From Dactylorhiza incarnata (taxonomy: Eukaryota; Streptophyta; Magnoliopsida; Asparagales; Orchidaceae): 64,000 bases of DNA. Each line of letters opens with the position of its first letter. Positions within the stretch are counted from its first letter, which is position 1. The notes under the pieces were generated by a model. That model was given only the letters and a program-made list of their open reading frames with translations, did no database searches and was not told the origin of the DNA. The stretch spans positions 26,146,001-26,210,000 of the forward strand of contig JAWHQI010000004.1 of NCBI GenBank assembly GCA_033032865.1. Reading direction: 5' to 3'. The translations under genes were made by a program, and so were the position numbers. Below are positions 24,058 to 36,400 of the stretch, one piece after another.

Positions 24058-25009
24058 ATGATGTTATCGCAGTTGGCCGCAAAAGTTGTCGAGCTTCAAA
24101 ATAAAGTCATTCTTTTAGAAGCCGCACGACAACCAATTTAATTGTTATTTTTGTGGTGCAAATCATTCTAGCGAGTAGTGTTATTTTTATTCTAAAAACC
24201 TTTATGATCAAAATAATTTTTCTCAAGATTATAATTCTTATGAAAATCCTTCTTGCTCCGATAATAATTATTCGTGGTGGCAAGATCACGCAGATAGTTT
24301 ACAGTGCAATGAAGAAATTTCTTTTGATCAAAATTTCTATTCCTCCACTTTTTATCCAAAAAATTCTTTTGATCAAATTTCTTCTCTTGGTGATTCTCCG
24401 GATCTTCCTATTGAAAATTTGAATAGGTATTCCCAAGAAGAAAATAATATTTTATACCATGAATTTATTAACATAATGGGTGTGTCGAGCGAAATATAAG
24501 AAGAACATGTTTCATCTTCTACTCCGCCCGACTCTATTCGACTTTCTCATGAATTTTAAAATCCACCACATAAATATTTTGGAATCAATATTCATGGAAA
24601 TTTTGTCGCCCATAAATTTACTCCCCTTGGTATTGAATTTTCCGATCATAATTTTATTCTTGAAAATAAACAACCGGAGCTTAATCATGTTTTTTCACAA
24701 GAAACTCTTCCTTGTGATAAATTTTTTGACTTGCTTAATCTTGATTCTTTTTATTCTAACAATTTTCATGTAGAGGATGAGCCGTTGCAACCATACGTCT
24801 TCACCAATCCATTTGCCCCTCATCTCCAACAATCCAAATTACCTGTGGTATGTATGGGTAATTTGGATTCTCAATTTCAAGCTAACGGAGAACGAAATAA
24901 TCAAGACTATTGCAGAGGAGTCGCCGGACACCAGATTTTGGCATATTCACCTCAGCGTGAATTAAGGGAGTTGCCTGTGCATTTTCAATTTAAATTTCCT
25001 TTTGGCTAA
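24058..25009 (+). pseudogene. gag: G3 gag-like remnant
   Basis: Begins MMLSQLAAKVVELQNK and then runs through stops and frame changes. A zinc knuckle of the Athila form (C-x2-C-x3-H-x4-C, starting CYFCGANH) is readable near 24140, with a stop between its last His and Cys. Asn/Tyr/Ser-rich text follows. The last piece (24731-25009) ends in LRELPVHFQFKFPFG, close to the C-terminus of the G2 ORF (LEQLPVHFLF), which links the two elements. Non-functional as it stands. Confidence 0.6.
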
Positions 25010-26258
25010 CCCTTAAGGTCTAGCTAAAAGACGGTAAACAAAGCGCTCGTGGGAGGCACCCCTTGCTTATCTTTACCTTTTCAGCATTTTATTTACTTTT
25101 CCCTCCTTGATTTATAAACATTGGGGACAATGTTTATTTTTAAGTATGAGGGTGTATTCTCTTATTTTCTATTTATATTAAAAAAATAAAAAATTTAAAA
25201 TCTTTTTCAAAAAATCGTAAAATCTTGTAATATCAAATTTCTCCAAACTTCATTTTTGCAAAATTAATTTTAATTATGCGATTTCTTTATAGGCTTTTTA
25301 AGGAGTTTTCTTTTTATGAATTTTTAATCTTATATTTCTCTTCAAAATATGTTAGATTTAAATTTTAGATGAATTTGATTTAATGAGTTTTTCATTATCT
25401 TGATTTGCTTTGAATAAATCTTAGTTTTATTTTCTCTTCTTAAAATATCATAATTCAATTTTGTATAAATTGTGTTAAATATCTTTAGATTTCACTTATA
25501 TTAACACTCATGGTTTCTTAAAGATTACTCAAATTGTTTTCTATGCTCTTAAAATATATCTTTGGAATTTTTGTAGCCTTTAAACCATAGCCCTTCCCCT
25601 ACCCTATTATTTAACCCTTTATTTGGCATAAAAAAAGTTTGAAAAGATCATATGTCATGGAATGAGAGGATAAAATTCATTATTCCTAAACATATGCACC
25701 CAAATTTGTAAAAGATTATATGACATGGAGATGAGAGGATAAAATTCATCACTCCTAAACATATATATTTGGGATATAAAAATGAAGAAGAAATTTAAAA
25801 AAGATGGAAATGAGAGAATAAAATTCATCATTTCCTATATTCAAAGTAACTTCTTCAATGCCAATTTTACCCCAAATTAGCCAAGTTTATTTGTTTTCCT
25901 AAGATATTTTTGAAAGAGCATAGTTAATATTTTGTAGTTTTCTAAAAGTTTCTAATGATGTTTAAAGTTTCTATAATTTTAATCTTGGTTATTTTACTTA
26001 AGTCAATGCAATTTTGTTTATGAATATTAAGTTAGAGAATTTTGAAACTAATATTTATTCTGCTCATCTCAATTTATTAATTAGAAATTATTTCTTATAA
26101 ATCTGAATTTTAATTTCTTAACTTATTTTGACATGAGTTTTATTAAATTTGGAGTACATAATTAGAAGTAATTCTCTTTGGAAATATCCTATAACTTCTT
26201 CTCATACTTATGAATTAGTTTTGCTCTGGAATAACAAAAGATTAAGTATGGGGGTATT
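25010..26258 (+). other. G3 3' untranslated interior with polypurine tract
   Basis: AT-rich with no gene. A partly repeated unit (ATATGTCATGGAATGAGAGG, AAAATTCATNANTCCTAAACATAT) occurs about three times at 25640-25850. It ends with AAGTATGGGGGTA (26244-26256), the polypurine tract. Confidence 0.65.
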
Positions 26259-27952
26259 TGATAGTGCATTATTAATAGTTAGTTTTCTATAATATTTTAG
26301 TCGTAATTAATTAATTATTATATAGTTTTAGTTTAATATATGTCTAATTTACTTTATTTTGTGTTTTCAGGGCTTTTGAGAGGTCCTGGAGCAATTTTTG
26401 CATTTTTGTCTGCGAATAGTAAAAATTTAGAATTTTGGTCTGCGAATATAAAATTCAGAATTTTAAAATTACACGCCCTAGGTCACGCCCATGACCAAAG
26501 GGTGTGTAATCAAGTCATGTGTGTGAACCAATGTCATAAACTCTCCAGAAACAGTGAAAAAGACTGTCGGTTGTAGAATTTCAAATGGTCATAACTTTCA
26601 ATCCAGGAAGAGTTACGGGACGTGCAACCAGTCATCGGAAAGAGGACGACATCATCTACAATCTAGAGAAGTTTTCCAAGTACACGCCCTCATGTCACGG
26701 GCGTGAAATTGACGTGAACATGGGCATGTACTGAGAAAAATTACAATTTTCTCCTGAATGCTTCCTAGTGTAATTTTGGAAGTTTTCTCTGTACACGCCC
26801 TAGGTCACGGGCATGACTAGGGGGCATGACCTCTAGGTCATGGCGTGACTTACCCTGGGGAACATTTAATGAAGCAGTTTTCCGCCGCAGGCCGTTTCAA
26901 CTTACACGCCCATGGTCACGTGCGTGACCAGGGGGCGTGTACTCCAAATTGATGGATTTTGGCGGTTTTTTTCCAAATGTTCCAAGGCATTCAAGACGCA
27001 CGTTCCGCACCTTACACGCCCTAGGTCACTGGCATGACCTAGGGGCATGACTTCTGAATTTTCTCCCTATAAATTCCCAGCTGCTGCCATTGTCAAGAGA
27101 GGGGATCCTAACTTAGATTGGGTCATTTTTAGATTAGTTTTTCAGCATTTTCTTATTGTATTTTCTTTATGCAAATTTACTTTATGTTTTGTAATTTCAA
27201 TTCATAGTTTAGATTTCTAATTCCTGCAATTGTAATTCCCTTTTCCTAGTTATAAAATTGTTTTTACTTAATCATGTTTAGCTAATTTTATAACATTTGA
27301 TCAGATGAATTCTTAAGTAGTGTAATTTCGTAATCTCTTCTTCATAGTTTTGTTTTGGAAAACTAAGATTTAACGTTGATTATAATTATTTGTTTCAGAT
27401 TTCTAGGGTATGATAATCATGTTTGATCCGTATTTTAGTGTATAGAGAGATCCGTGAATACGGGTAGATCGCTCATCGGTAGAAAGAATTGTTTGCACTC
27501 CTCGAGAGAGGGTGACATAAATCTTCCGGATTGTAGTCAAATCCAATAGTGGGGCTCACCGCATATAGCAAGCTTATGGGTTTCGACTGGCCGAGGGGTC
27601 TTAATCGATCAATCTAAGGTTAGGTGGTAGTTCTCTCGAGAGAGGCTCTATCATATTTTGGGAACCTCCACGGTCAAGTTTGCCCAAATCAATTTATTAT
27701 ATTTACGAAATATTTTACTTAAGAAGGTTTCTCGATCAAATGTTTTCATTATTTTATCATTTCTTTCAGAAAACCTTTTTCTTATTACTGATTAAATAAT
27801 AATAATTTGCGTGAGTAGAAGTAATCAACAGACCCGTGGAATACGACACTTGATATTTATTATTAAATATCCTATACTATGGATGATAGGTGCTCTTGCC
27901 TATAGTTCGTAGAATTTGGAGAATATATTTATATCGAAAATTTTAGCAATCA
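26259..27952 (+). repeat. G3 3' LTR
   Basis: Starts TGATAGTGCATTATT and ends TTTTAGCAATCA, 1694 bp. Palindromic CACGCCC/GGGCGTG modules at about 26470-27050 end just before the TATA box CTATAAATTC (27068). 27420-27952 repeats at 23361-23893. Confidence 0.8.
26470..27055. repeat. G3 LTR palindrome array
   Basis: Five related units of ACACGCCC..GGTCACG followed by an inverted part. In the clearest, 26904-26940, ACACGCCC pairs with GGGCGTGT and GTCACG with CGTGAC. Confidence 0.75.
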
Positions 27953-28940
27953 GTAGGGCTGTCACTTCCTCCCAATGGACCCGTCTTCTCCGGTAAACAA
28001 CAATCCGACCACGTACGATGCGAAGAACTTCTAGATTGGCGATGAAGATGAGTGTATAATCCTCTCCCTGAAGTTCTTGGATGATGCGAGGTGGCCTCCG
28101 GTAAAAGGGGGAGGAAGAGTGGAAGAAAATGGAGCTGGATCTCCTCTTGCGGAGGAAAAATGCGGAATAGTTCGGGTCCTGAAAACCTAAAAATCGTAGC
28201 TTAAATAGAAAAAGTTGTAGAATTTTGTTCATGCACGACCGTGCATTTTAGAAACGCACGACCGTGCGTGAACAAAATAAAACATAAATTTTTTTAAATA
28301 AAAGAGGAGCTGGTGTGATTTTACTCACGCATGTGCAAAACCAACCGTGCGTGAACAAATTGCACGGGAAAATCTAGAGCCCCATTCTGGACCACAAATG
28401 AAGCGCACGATCAACCAGATCATGCGTCAATGAAACACACGTGTGTGTGATCTGGAAAATTGCAAAAACAACTTAAATTTTATGACAAAAGAGAGAAGCT
28501 CGTGCGATTTTGCTCACTCACGATCAAAACTGACCATGCACGAACAAAACACATGAGCTGGGGCAGATCACCATTATTAGGCTCTGTAGGAATCACACGA
28601 TCACAGAAATCATGCGTCAATGAAATACACGACCGAGCAATTTCTCCAGGTAAGAATTCTAATAGAACGAAGATCTGCCCACATGCAATGTAAACCAAAA
28701 ACCAGGGGCACAAGCCTCCAACACACATAACCAGTAGGAAATAACACAATAAAGATATGGGGAGCACCGAGTGCTTACCTCCAGCGATAGAGTGTGCAAA
28801 TGTACACCACAATATGCCAAAAAGTGCACCTAAAAGGTGATTTAGAGAAATATGAGTGAATGCATGAAGAAATTGAAGTGTTTATCAATTAAAACATGCC
28901 TAGATGCGTCTATAAAATGCTATATAAATGAGACTCATCA
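27953..28940 (-). repeat. Inverted, truncated G1-type LTR
   Basis: Minus-strand TGATGAGTCTCATTTATATA (from 28940) matches the G1 LTR start at 10623, and similarity continues for 988 bp to about position 11600 of the G1 copy. It then stops at the G3 LTR end. Palindromes GCACGACCGTGC near 28236-28268 precede the TATA-like CTATTTAA at 28201-28208. Confidence 0.75.
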
Positions 28941-29216
28941 AAGGCGTGGTTGGTCTATTCCGAGTCTCGGTTCAAATTGATCAACAAGCTGGAGTGGCGC
29001 ATAACGATGATAGAACATCACCAACAACTCCATCATGAAGAGATAGTCGGCATGCGAGTGAGCATGGGCTCGGCAGAGAGGCTGGTGAGAATCGAGGATC
29101 AAATCTGCAAGGGCGAGGATGCGATGTCGGTGGCTTCCGAGCACTTTAAGCGCACACGTATCATAGGCTGGGCTGGGCTGGGCTTCTGCCGTTGGACCAA
29201 CACGCACATCCTTTAG
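28941..29216 (+). pseudogene. C-terminal piece of the transposon-related coiled-coil gene
   Basis: Open frame KAWLVYSESRFKLINKLEWR..., ending at a stop at 29214-29216. It continues the frame left at 12426 on the opposite strand (VEEFKA). It is helical and charged, then Trp/Gly-rich near the end. About 300 bp of AT-rich DNA follows, like a 3' untranslated region. Confidence 0.5.
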
Positions 29217-29576
29217 GGCCTCAGTAACTTTTTATCTTTTTCCTCGTTGAGCAATCGCCTCAGGCGACTATGTAAACAAAACATTTCTATTCTATTTATA
29301 ATATTTTTGACGAGTATTTGATCTCGCTTATTATTTGGTGTCTTGCCTTCTGTGATGATGTATCCATCGTGTCTTCTTTAAATTGTTTGTAAGCATTGAT
29401 GATGGATCATCGTGTAGACTCGACGAGCTTTCTATGTACTTTCATGCAGGTCCTCGCGCGCGGAGGGTTGGTGACTATTGACGTGCAACACTGCCACAAT
29501 GACTTCTTAGGAGGTTCGTTATACCCTTCTTTCTAGACGTGGCGGGCTAGCCGATACCCCGTCCCTTGCCTCCATT
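29217..29576 (+). other. Intergenic stretch, promoter-like
   Basis: No ORF. The first part is AT-rich (likely 3' untranslated), then moderately GC-rich DNA up to the TATA box at 29577. Confidence 0.4.
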
Positions 29577-29584
29577 TATAAATA
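29577..29584 (+). promoter_or_regulatory. TATA box upstream of the gene fragment at 29624
   Basis: TTTATAAATAGGGGG, followed by a CT-rich leader. Confidence 0.5.
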
Positions 29585-29623
29585 GGGGGTGAGTGGGTAT
29601 GTATTTATTATGCTATCCGCGAC

Positions 29624-30142
29624 TTGCTCTCTCTTCTTGTGAGTATCATCAATTTCCTTCTTCCTCGCCTTTTGATACTCGCTCTCTCTTCTCGCCTTTT
29701 TCTCCTCACGGTGACTGATGAAGCAGCTGCTCGGTGGGCTGGTCATGAGAGGAACATCATCGCAGCGATGTTCAAGAAGTCAATCTCAACGCAGAGGGAT
29801 CTGGATGACTTTAAGGAGAAGTTCTTGCCTGAAGGATACTCAGCCAGGATTCCTCGCCAAAGCGAGCGACTAAACACCTTCCTAGAGGGCGAGATCATCT
29901 TCCCAATCTGCCACTTTGAGGTTGGCCCACAACTTCCCCTGTGGTCAGTGTTTCGCCAGATTTTTCACTACTATGGTATAGTCTCGCTCATAAAACCCGA
30001 ATGACATGATGATGATCGTCGGGTTCCCTGCTTTCTGCGAGAAGAGAAGATCACCTTCAAATATTCCATCTTAGGAGAATATTCTCATTCATGGTGACCA
30101 GCAAGGGAGTCATCTTCCTGTGCAGCCATATTTGCACACTGG
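29624..30142 (+). pseudogene. N-terminal piece of a 'putative gypsy-type transposon' protein (PF04195-like)
   Basis: Open from 29624; the first ATG is 29768 (MFKKSISTQRDLDDF). The segment EIIFPICHFEVGPQLPLWSVFRQIFHYYGI has the FP..F.....LP....QI..YYGI layout I associate with PF04195. Small indels after 29995 break the frame; words such as GFPAFCE and MVTSKGVIFLC remain in shifted frames. The gene is cut at 30142 by an LTR fragment. No transposase catalytic function is implied; these are plant repeat-associated proteins of unknown role. Confidence 0.5.
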
Positions 30143-30269
30143 TGTTGGAACATGTTTTCCACATATCTTGGTTTGAGAATAACAAATCCCATTCTATTTG
30201 ATCATACTTGCCATGTGTTTATAGTGTGCAGGAACTTTAGCTCTCAAGCCCCTATAAGTACGAAAAAGA
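30143..30269 (+). repeat. Plus-strand fragment of a copia LTR start
   Basis: TGTTGGAACATG followed by TTTGAGAATAACAAATCC: the U3 start of an E-type LTR, in the orientation opposite to E1-E5. E3 inserted into it about 127 bp in, after aaaga (30265-30269). Confidence 0.7.
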
Positions 30270-31901
30270 TGTTGGATCTTGAGGCGCCCTTAGAAAGGGG
30301 GGTGAATAAGGGTTTTATAAACTTTAAACTTTAACAGAAAACTTTTGATATTTTGGTCGCAGTTAAATCAAAAGTAAAGAGATAATGAAATTAGAAATGA
30401 AATCAATTTTATTAAACAAGAAAAGAAATGATTATCATTTATAAAATTGATTACAAAATCTGATTTCAATGACGCTAGAAATCGAAGCGAATAATATGAA
30501 AACCCTTTTTGTTTTCTATACCGACTCGTATCCCCACGAACCGGTTGGCTTTAGCCGATCTCTCCCCAGATACGACCTCAAGCCGCTCATGCTAATCTAT
30601 CACCAGAAAGGCCTCGAGCACCCCCTAGATCTACTCCCTAGACCCAGTCGCCGTGTGGCAAATTCCTCCCTAAGTCCTACCTAGACCTAGTCACCGTGTG
30701 GCAAATTCCACCTAGTCCCCACAAGGCCCTAGTCACCGTGTAAAGAGTTCCTCTACCGAACAAAAGAAATAAAGGATACAATTTGAAAGTACAACAAAAC
30801 ACAAACAAAAAAACTCCCTCAAAAGAAGAACTTGATGTCGATGTAGATGTGATCGTATTGGTCTTCAAGTTCTTTGCGTTCACGAATGTTGACGGAGTTC
30901 TTCGGGCTGCTTGGAGAAGGCTCTCACGAGTGCTCTGAATAGATGGCTCCAATCCCTTCTGTATCAACAAGCAACAACGGAGGAGGCGCACGTATTTTTA
31001 TAGATTCATCCACTACCGCCTACAGTAGTACTACCGCCCCGTGTTATCCACATAAGACTACGAAGCACACGGGTCGTGGTAGTTTAGGCAACATTTTGAG
31101 CGCCAAACACTAACGCGCCGCGGTAACGCTAATGACCCGCGTTAGCGAGATTTCCTTCCTTCATCCACAATCTTCTTCCAAATCCGCTCCTCAATCAATT
31201 GCAGACGAGATGTTTCCGAAAAGCTATCGTCGGGCGTTAGACCTAACGCGCTGCGATAGTACATGCCAAACATAGCTACCCGTCGACATTCCTTTTTCTC
31301 CACTGTTTCTTTGTCGTCAAATGATTCAATTTATGTTAGCGCCAACGATAGTGCTAACGCTCTGCGGTAGAGCACATTTCTTTTCATCTGGCGCATCTTT
31401 GTTGAACCGGCCTTATATTTCGTCAATCGAATTTTCATCTAACGGGATTCGGCTTTCGTCGATCGAAAATTCATCGAACGCAGTGATAAGCATTTCATCG
31501 AGCGCAGCTTTCGTTTCTTCGAACGAACACTTGCGCCAACGGTAGTGCTAACGCGTCGCGGTAAGACATACATTTCGACGAGCGTTGGGATAGAACATGC
31601 AGATCATCGAACGGAGCTCACAGTTCGTCGAACGGAGCTCTCAGTTCATCGAACGGAGCTCTCAGTTCGTCGAACGGAGCTTTCAGTTCGTCGAACGCCA
31701 GTTTCCTTCTCAGCGGTTTCCTTCTCAGCGGTTTGTTAGCGCTAGTGGTAGTCATAACGCTGCGCGGTAGTAACAAAAACATATTTCCATGGAGATTTGA
31801 AAGCACTGAATCCTGCATACTATAAACACAAAAAAAGTATGATCAAATACAATAGGATTTGTTATTATCAAAGCAAGAGATGCGGAAAACATGTTCCAAC
31901 A
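30270..31901 (-). repeat. E3 3' LTR
   Basis: 1632 bp. TATA box 30995-31002. Palindrome and repeat block 31003-31780: TAACGC/GCGTTA words, then CGTTCGATGAACTG-type repeats, with four near-identical CGTCGAACGGAGCTCTCAG units at 31610-31690. Confidence 0.9.
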
Positions 31902-31920
31902 AACTCCCCCTTTTGATAAT
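31902..31920 (-). promoter_or_regulatory. E3 polypurine tract
   Basis: Minus-strand TATCAAAAGGGGGAGTT adjoining the LTR. Confidence 0.85.
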
Positions 31921-32523
31921 AACAAATCCCCTTAGAAAGAAATAATTCAATTGATAGGAATTGTGTTTATAATAGAGATAAGCATGAAATTTAAGACATG
32001 TGCATATGCTCCCCCTAAATGAATGCTCCCCCTAAGTGAATGCTCCCCCTACAACAAAAACTTCCTATGAACTTTACTCCCCAAACATGTGAATTTCTTT
32101 CAAATTTATTCTCCCCCTTTTGGTATTATCAAAAGAGGGTGGAGAGAAAGTTAAACGTTAATGTGTGCCATAAATGTGTAGAGAGGGAATGAACATGATA
32201 AAGAGTTAAACACTTAGGAAAAATACAATATATAAGTGTGAAAAAAAAGTGAAGAAATTGTCATAAAGAAACCACTTGTTGGGAAAAACATATTCATGAT
32301 CGAGCGTACAAGTAGTAAAGAGGTGGAAAGCATGAAGAAATATATTTTTGAAGAGAACATCTATATAAGAATGGTGAAGCATAGTAGATGCTTAAGAGTT
32401 TTAGGTATAACAAAATTAGATGTTGTAGCAATTTAAGTTCACAAAGGATTTTGCTTTATAAAAGTTTTAAGCACAGAAAAGGTAATGATTTCCAAGTAAC
32501 CAATCTACCCAGACAATATGACT

Positions 32524-32591
32524 ACACCCTAGCCCCGTACTAAGTGACGGATGGGCATGAGGAGCAGCATACATGCCGTAGGTTGGGGTGT
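32524..32591. other. Conserved 68-nt structured block, E3 copy
   Basis: ACACCCTAGCC pairs with GGTTGGGGTGT at the ends; inner stem GGCATG/CATGCC. Same length as the E1, E2 and E4 copies. Confidence 0.6.
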
Positions 32592-33574
32592 TAGTCCCAT
32601 ATGCAAACACTAGACAAAACTCACCCTAGCACTCTTTCCCCCCAATGCCTCGCAAGGCCCCACTAGAACCCTTCCCGGTTAAGGACAAGACATGACTTAG
32701 AGGCCATGTAATCTAATGTCTACAACCCTACGCCCCCGCTATGGTGAGATATGAAGTCAAGGATAATAATTATTGAAAACATTTAAGCGATTTAAATCTA
32801 ATGATAGGTACATAGCCTATGGATTTATATTTGAATTTGAAGTTTTTTAAACAAACAACTCTCGTAGCTATTTTGAAATCGATTAATGAATTAGAGTTTT
32901 AGCATTACAATATTTTTCATGTTTAGAGCAGTGTTTTTAGCATATAAATTTACATTGAAATAGATCAGAGTTTTTAGCATAAAAGTGATATATGTGTTAT
33001 AATAACCAATATAAATTTTACCAAGTAAGTCTACCATTTGTTAAAAAAAGGAATTTTGATATTTAATACTTGATATAAGCATGAAAGCGCAAGGTAAAAA
33101 TATATGGTGATGATGCAGAAGACTTATAGAGATACAAGAAAGCATATTTTTTGTAATCATGATTATTCATAAGAAGAAATATGAGTTAAATTAAAAAGGA
33201 AGATGTTTTTTGCAAATCACGTTATTGTAAAATCTTTTGACAATAAAGTAACCAAGCATGAAAGAAATATATCAATAAGAGACTACTACAATGTTATTGT
33301 AATTCACAAATTCAAGACATACCAAACATTGTAGAGAGCATGCTAGGTTATCTAGTGCATTTCATAAATAAAGAGTAGTATAAAATTAGCATTAGAATCC
33401 AATACTCATGACAAGAAGTGTTATGGAAGATAATGATGTGCACATAAGTGTATTTAGAATAGAGTACACAACTGTTTTAATAAAAAATACAAGAAATATG
33501 TAAAGTAAAAAGCACAATAAAACACAAATAGTTTTACTTCCACAAACTTCAATGCACAAAAAAATGTACAACTA

Positions 33575-33862
33575 CCAAGGTGCTTTGCATACACAATGCT
33601 CATTAAGACTTATCAGGGTGCAATGTAGTGCTTGGGGGATCACATATTTTATTTAATTTAAATGTTGAGACTAGTGATCCGGTGTACTTAAGAGTAAGTG
33701 GTTTTTATTTTGAAAGAAAGATATGGTTTGCACAAGATACCTTATTATTCTTTCCAAGGTGCTCAACCTCTTATTAAGACTTATCAGGAGGTTCAAGTAG
33801 TGCTTGGTGGAGTTATCTTTGTCACTTTATTTTATGATTTTTTGTTTTATACAAAGTTCTCT
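33575..33862. other. Four-hairpin domain, E3 copy
   Basis: A 33575-33635, C 33637-33680, B 33754-33807, D 33809-33862. Hairpin B has lost ACAATGC from its loop, but the stem arms remain. Confidence 0.6.
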
Positions 33863-34685
33863 GAATACACTTGTTTTGCAAACCAATATAATTTATGAAA
33901 ACATAACCACTTTTCTTAACTTTTAAAAGTGCAAACAAAGGTAGTGTAGGTAAGATACTTGTGCAATTTTAATTCATTGTACTTATACAAAACATACACA
34001 AGCATTCTTAGATTAAACACATAAGTAGACAATGCCAAAATAAGTGAGTGAATAAATACCATTATCAAACATAAAACATTTACTCATACTTAGAGGCATG
34101 CTAAGCTTGGCTCTACACAACTTTTACAATATAATTTATGCACATGGGTTTAGAAGTACCAAGGCATGATAATGACAATGTTCAAAGTAGTTTGAATATA
34201 TGAATCACAACATTGTAGAAAGGCTTAAATGATAGAAGAAATCATGCTTGATTTTCACAATAAAGTCCATACAGTATTTTTGATATTTTTGAGAAATAAT
34301 TTTAATTTAAAGTTTGAACTCATATAATTTGATCTTGGACTTCCCGAGGTCTACCCTGTGAGAGGTTCACCTGGTACTAGGTGATGTGATGGGATGATAG
34401 ACCAAATCACCCTTTCGCAAGATACAGGTAATAGAAAAGTTAAGTTCAAAATAATAATTTTTGATACTTGTTTTTATTTTATATTTTAGTATTTGATTTT
34501 TGCATATAGGAATAGAAATCAAACAAATAACCATAAAAAAAATATTTTTTGTAATTTGGCTTTTGTAATTTTGTATTTTAATTTTAAAAAAATTTACAGG
34601 GAGAATTGCGAAAATGACTAGTACAGATAAGATAATATATTTTTAGTGATTTTTCAGAATTTTAAAATTATAGAAAATCGGATGC

Positions 34686-34726
34686 TTGAGCTAGTGCCGG
34701 CGTTAAGTCCTAGCGCCATTGTTAGC
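34686..34726. repeat. Internal palindromic module, E3
   Basis: GAGCTAGTGCCGGCGTTAAG ... TAGCGCCATTGTTAGCTC. The GAGCTA/TAGCTC ends pair. Same position as the module in E4. Confidence 0.6.
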
Positions 34727-35468
34727 TCATAGAGAGTGCTTGTTTTAATCATATAGCCTAGATTTTCTTTGATTTTGCTTCAGATTTTTCTTAATTATGT
34801 TTGTGCAATGTAAGGCCTGAATAATAAAGTGATGAGACGAGAAGAAATCGCAAGAAGTTGTGGAGGTTAAAATTTTAGTACATGGGTTTCTTATTCATTA
34901 AAGCTCCATATTCATTAGACCTTAATTCTTGAGTTTTGCACAACATATGCATGAGTGAAATGATCATAAATAAGTGAAATAATATTCATGCAATTTTTTT
35001 AATTCCAATTTGACATGATTATGATTAAACATACTAGGGGTAATAAAAAATGATGCAAATATATTAAATAACTTGCGCATTTTATAAATCTAGTTTAATA
35101 CCCCTAAAATAGACCTTTTGAATCCATTTTGACACTTATTTCATTTAGTCTTAGTAATATCATATGACAAATTTAGTTTTTCAAATTTTATAAGACTTTT
35201 AGGAAATGGATTTAGAAGGATAAAAATAAAAAGGATAAGTAGATCACTTGAAAAATGATATGACTTTTTATTCAACTTTATTCAATTTGATTTATTTATG
35301 AATTTTGGTTTAATATGTGAAATTCATATCACATGTTATATAAAGTGATCTTATCATGATGGCTCAAAGAAATAAAAGCAAAAACAAAAAGGAAATAAAG
35401 CACATCATGAAGTAGAGAGTTGATATTTCATTTTTAATTGATTTCTACTTCATGCAAATGATAGGAGA

Positions 35469-36400
35469 CTATTGAATGAGAAATTTTGGTATCCAAAGAG
35501 GACAGGGTGTGACGGTTCCTTTAGGTACCCATATACATTGTGTTTGCTTTTGGGGATATATGATTGAATGGGCTCTTTTGATTTGAGTTTGTGTTTCATC
35601 TTTAACTTTGGGTCTCCATTCAAATCTTGGTTTAATATTATTTTTATTTGTCAAATTTCCATGATGATTTTGCAAAGCATTATTTATAGGAAATTTGTGA
35701 ACATTTAATTTTATGTTGGGAGAAACATGATTTTGAAAATAATGGTGATTTTGATTTTGATTTACAAATACTTTGTGTTTTTTACTCCCATTATTTGTCT
35801 TAGTTTAAATATTAATATTCAACTTGTTTTTAGATATTTCTTGATATTGTGAATTTTTATTTATAAATTTCATAAGCAAGTTGATTTTTGTTTTTAATTC
35901 ATCATTCTTAATTTTTAAATTATGTCTAGCTTTATTATAAGCGATTGTGCTATTTTTAAGAATAGAAGCAATTGAATCAATATGATTTTGATAGTTATTT
36001 TTATATTCCTCAAATGCTTCATCCATCTCTTTAATTTCAATTTTATAGTCTTTACACTTAGCACAATCATTTTCCAAAGATGAATTTTCTAAACATAATC
36101 TTTCATTTTGTTCTTTTATAAAAAGAAGTTCTTTTTCAAGTTCCTTGCAATTTTCTTTTAGATCACTAAATTCAATACAAGGTGTAATGTTTTCAACTAA
36201 GGAGCCTTGGGTAGAACTAGATAAATTAGAATTTGATTCTTCATTAATTTTTGCCTTAAAATTTTTATTTTCTAAGCGCAAATGTTTATTAGCATTTTTT
36301 AATTTCTTAATTTTGCACTTTGTATTTTGAAGAAATTGTAATGAAGAAATAGAAGTACATAAAATGGGATTTGATTTCCTTACATTGCTTTCGTGAGAGG
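35469..36400 (-). pseudogene. gag: E3 gag remnant, N-terminus removed by E4
   Basis: Open pieces 36281-35805 (158 codons, coiled coil) and 35675-35469, ending CIWVPKGTVTPCPLWIPKFLIQ. A stop at about 35804 and a frame change separate them. The upstream part would continue past 36400, where the E4 LTR starts. Confidence 0.8.

Larger units (their letters stand above)
23361..27952 (+). mobile_element. G3: gypsy element, Athila-like, 5' LTR truncated
   Basis: The left LTR is only its last 533 bp (23361-23893). The interior is 23894-26258 and the full right LTR 26259-27952. The tRNA-Asp primer site and the CCHC-like gag remnant fit the Athila group. No pol sequence is present, so it is a non-autonomous or deleted form. 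Confidence 0.75.
31921..35468 (-). other. E3 non-coding 3' interior
   Basis: No gene. Conserved islands: 68-nt block 32524-32591 and neighbour to about 32760; four-hairpin domain 33575-33862; a GC-richer block 34331-34430 with hairpin CACCT/AGGTG, shared with E4; internal palindrome 34686-34726. Confidence 0.7.
30270..36400 (-). mobile_element. E3: gag-only copia element, 3' part; the rest lies beyond the window
   Basis: 3' LTR 30270-31901, interior 31902-36400, then E4 begins inside the gag region. The 5' LTR is expected to the right of E4, outside the window. The interior is collinear with E4 and less so with E1. Confidence 0.85.

Noticed and set aside
24107..24422. Ile/Leu-rich ORFs on both strands
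   Set aside because: Shadow frames of the Asn/Tyr-rich G3 gag remnant in AT-rich DNA.
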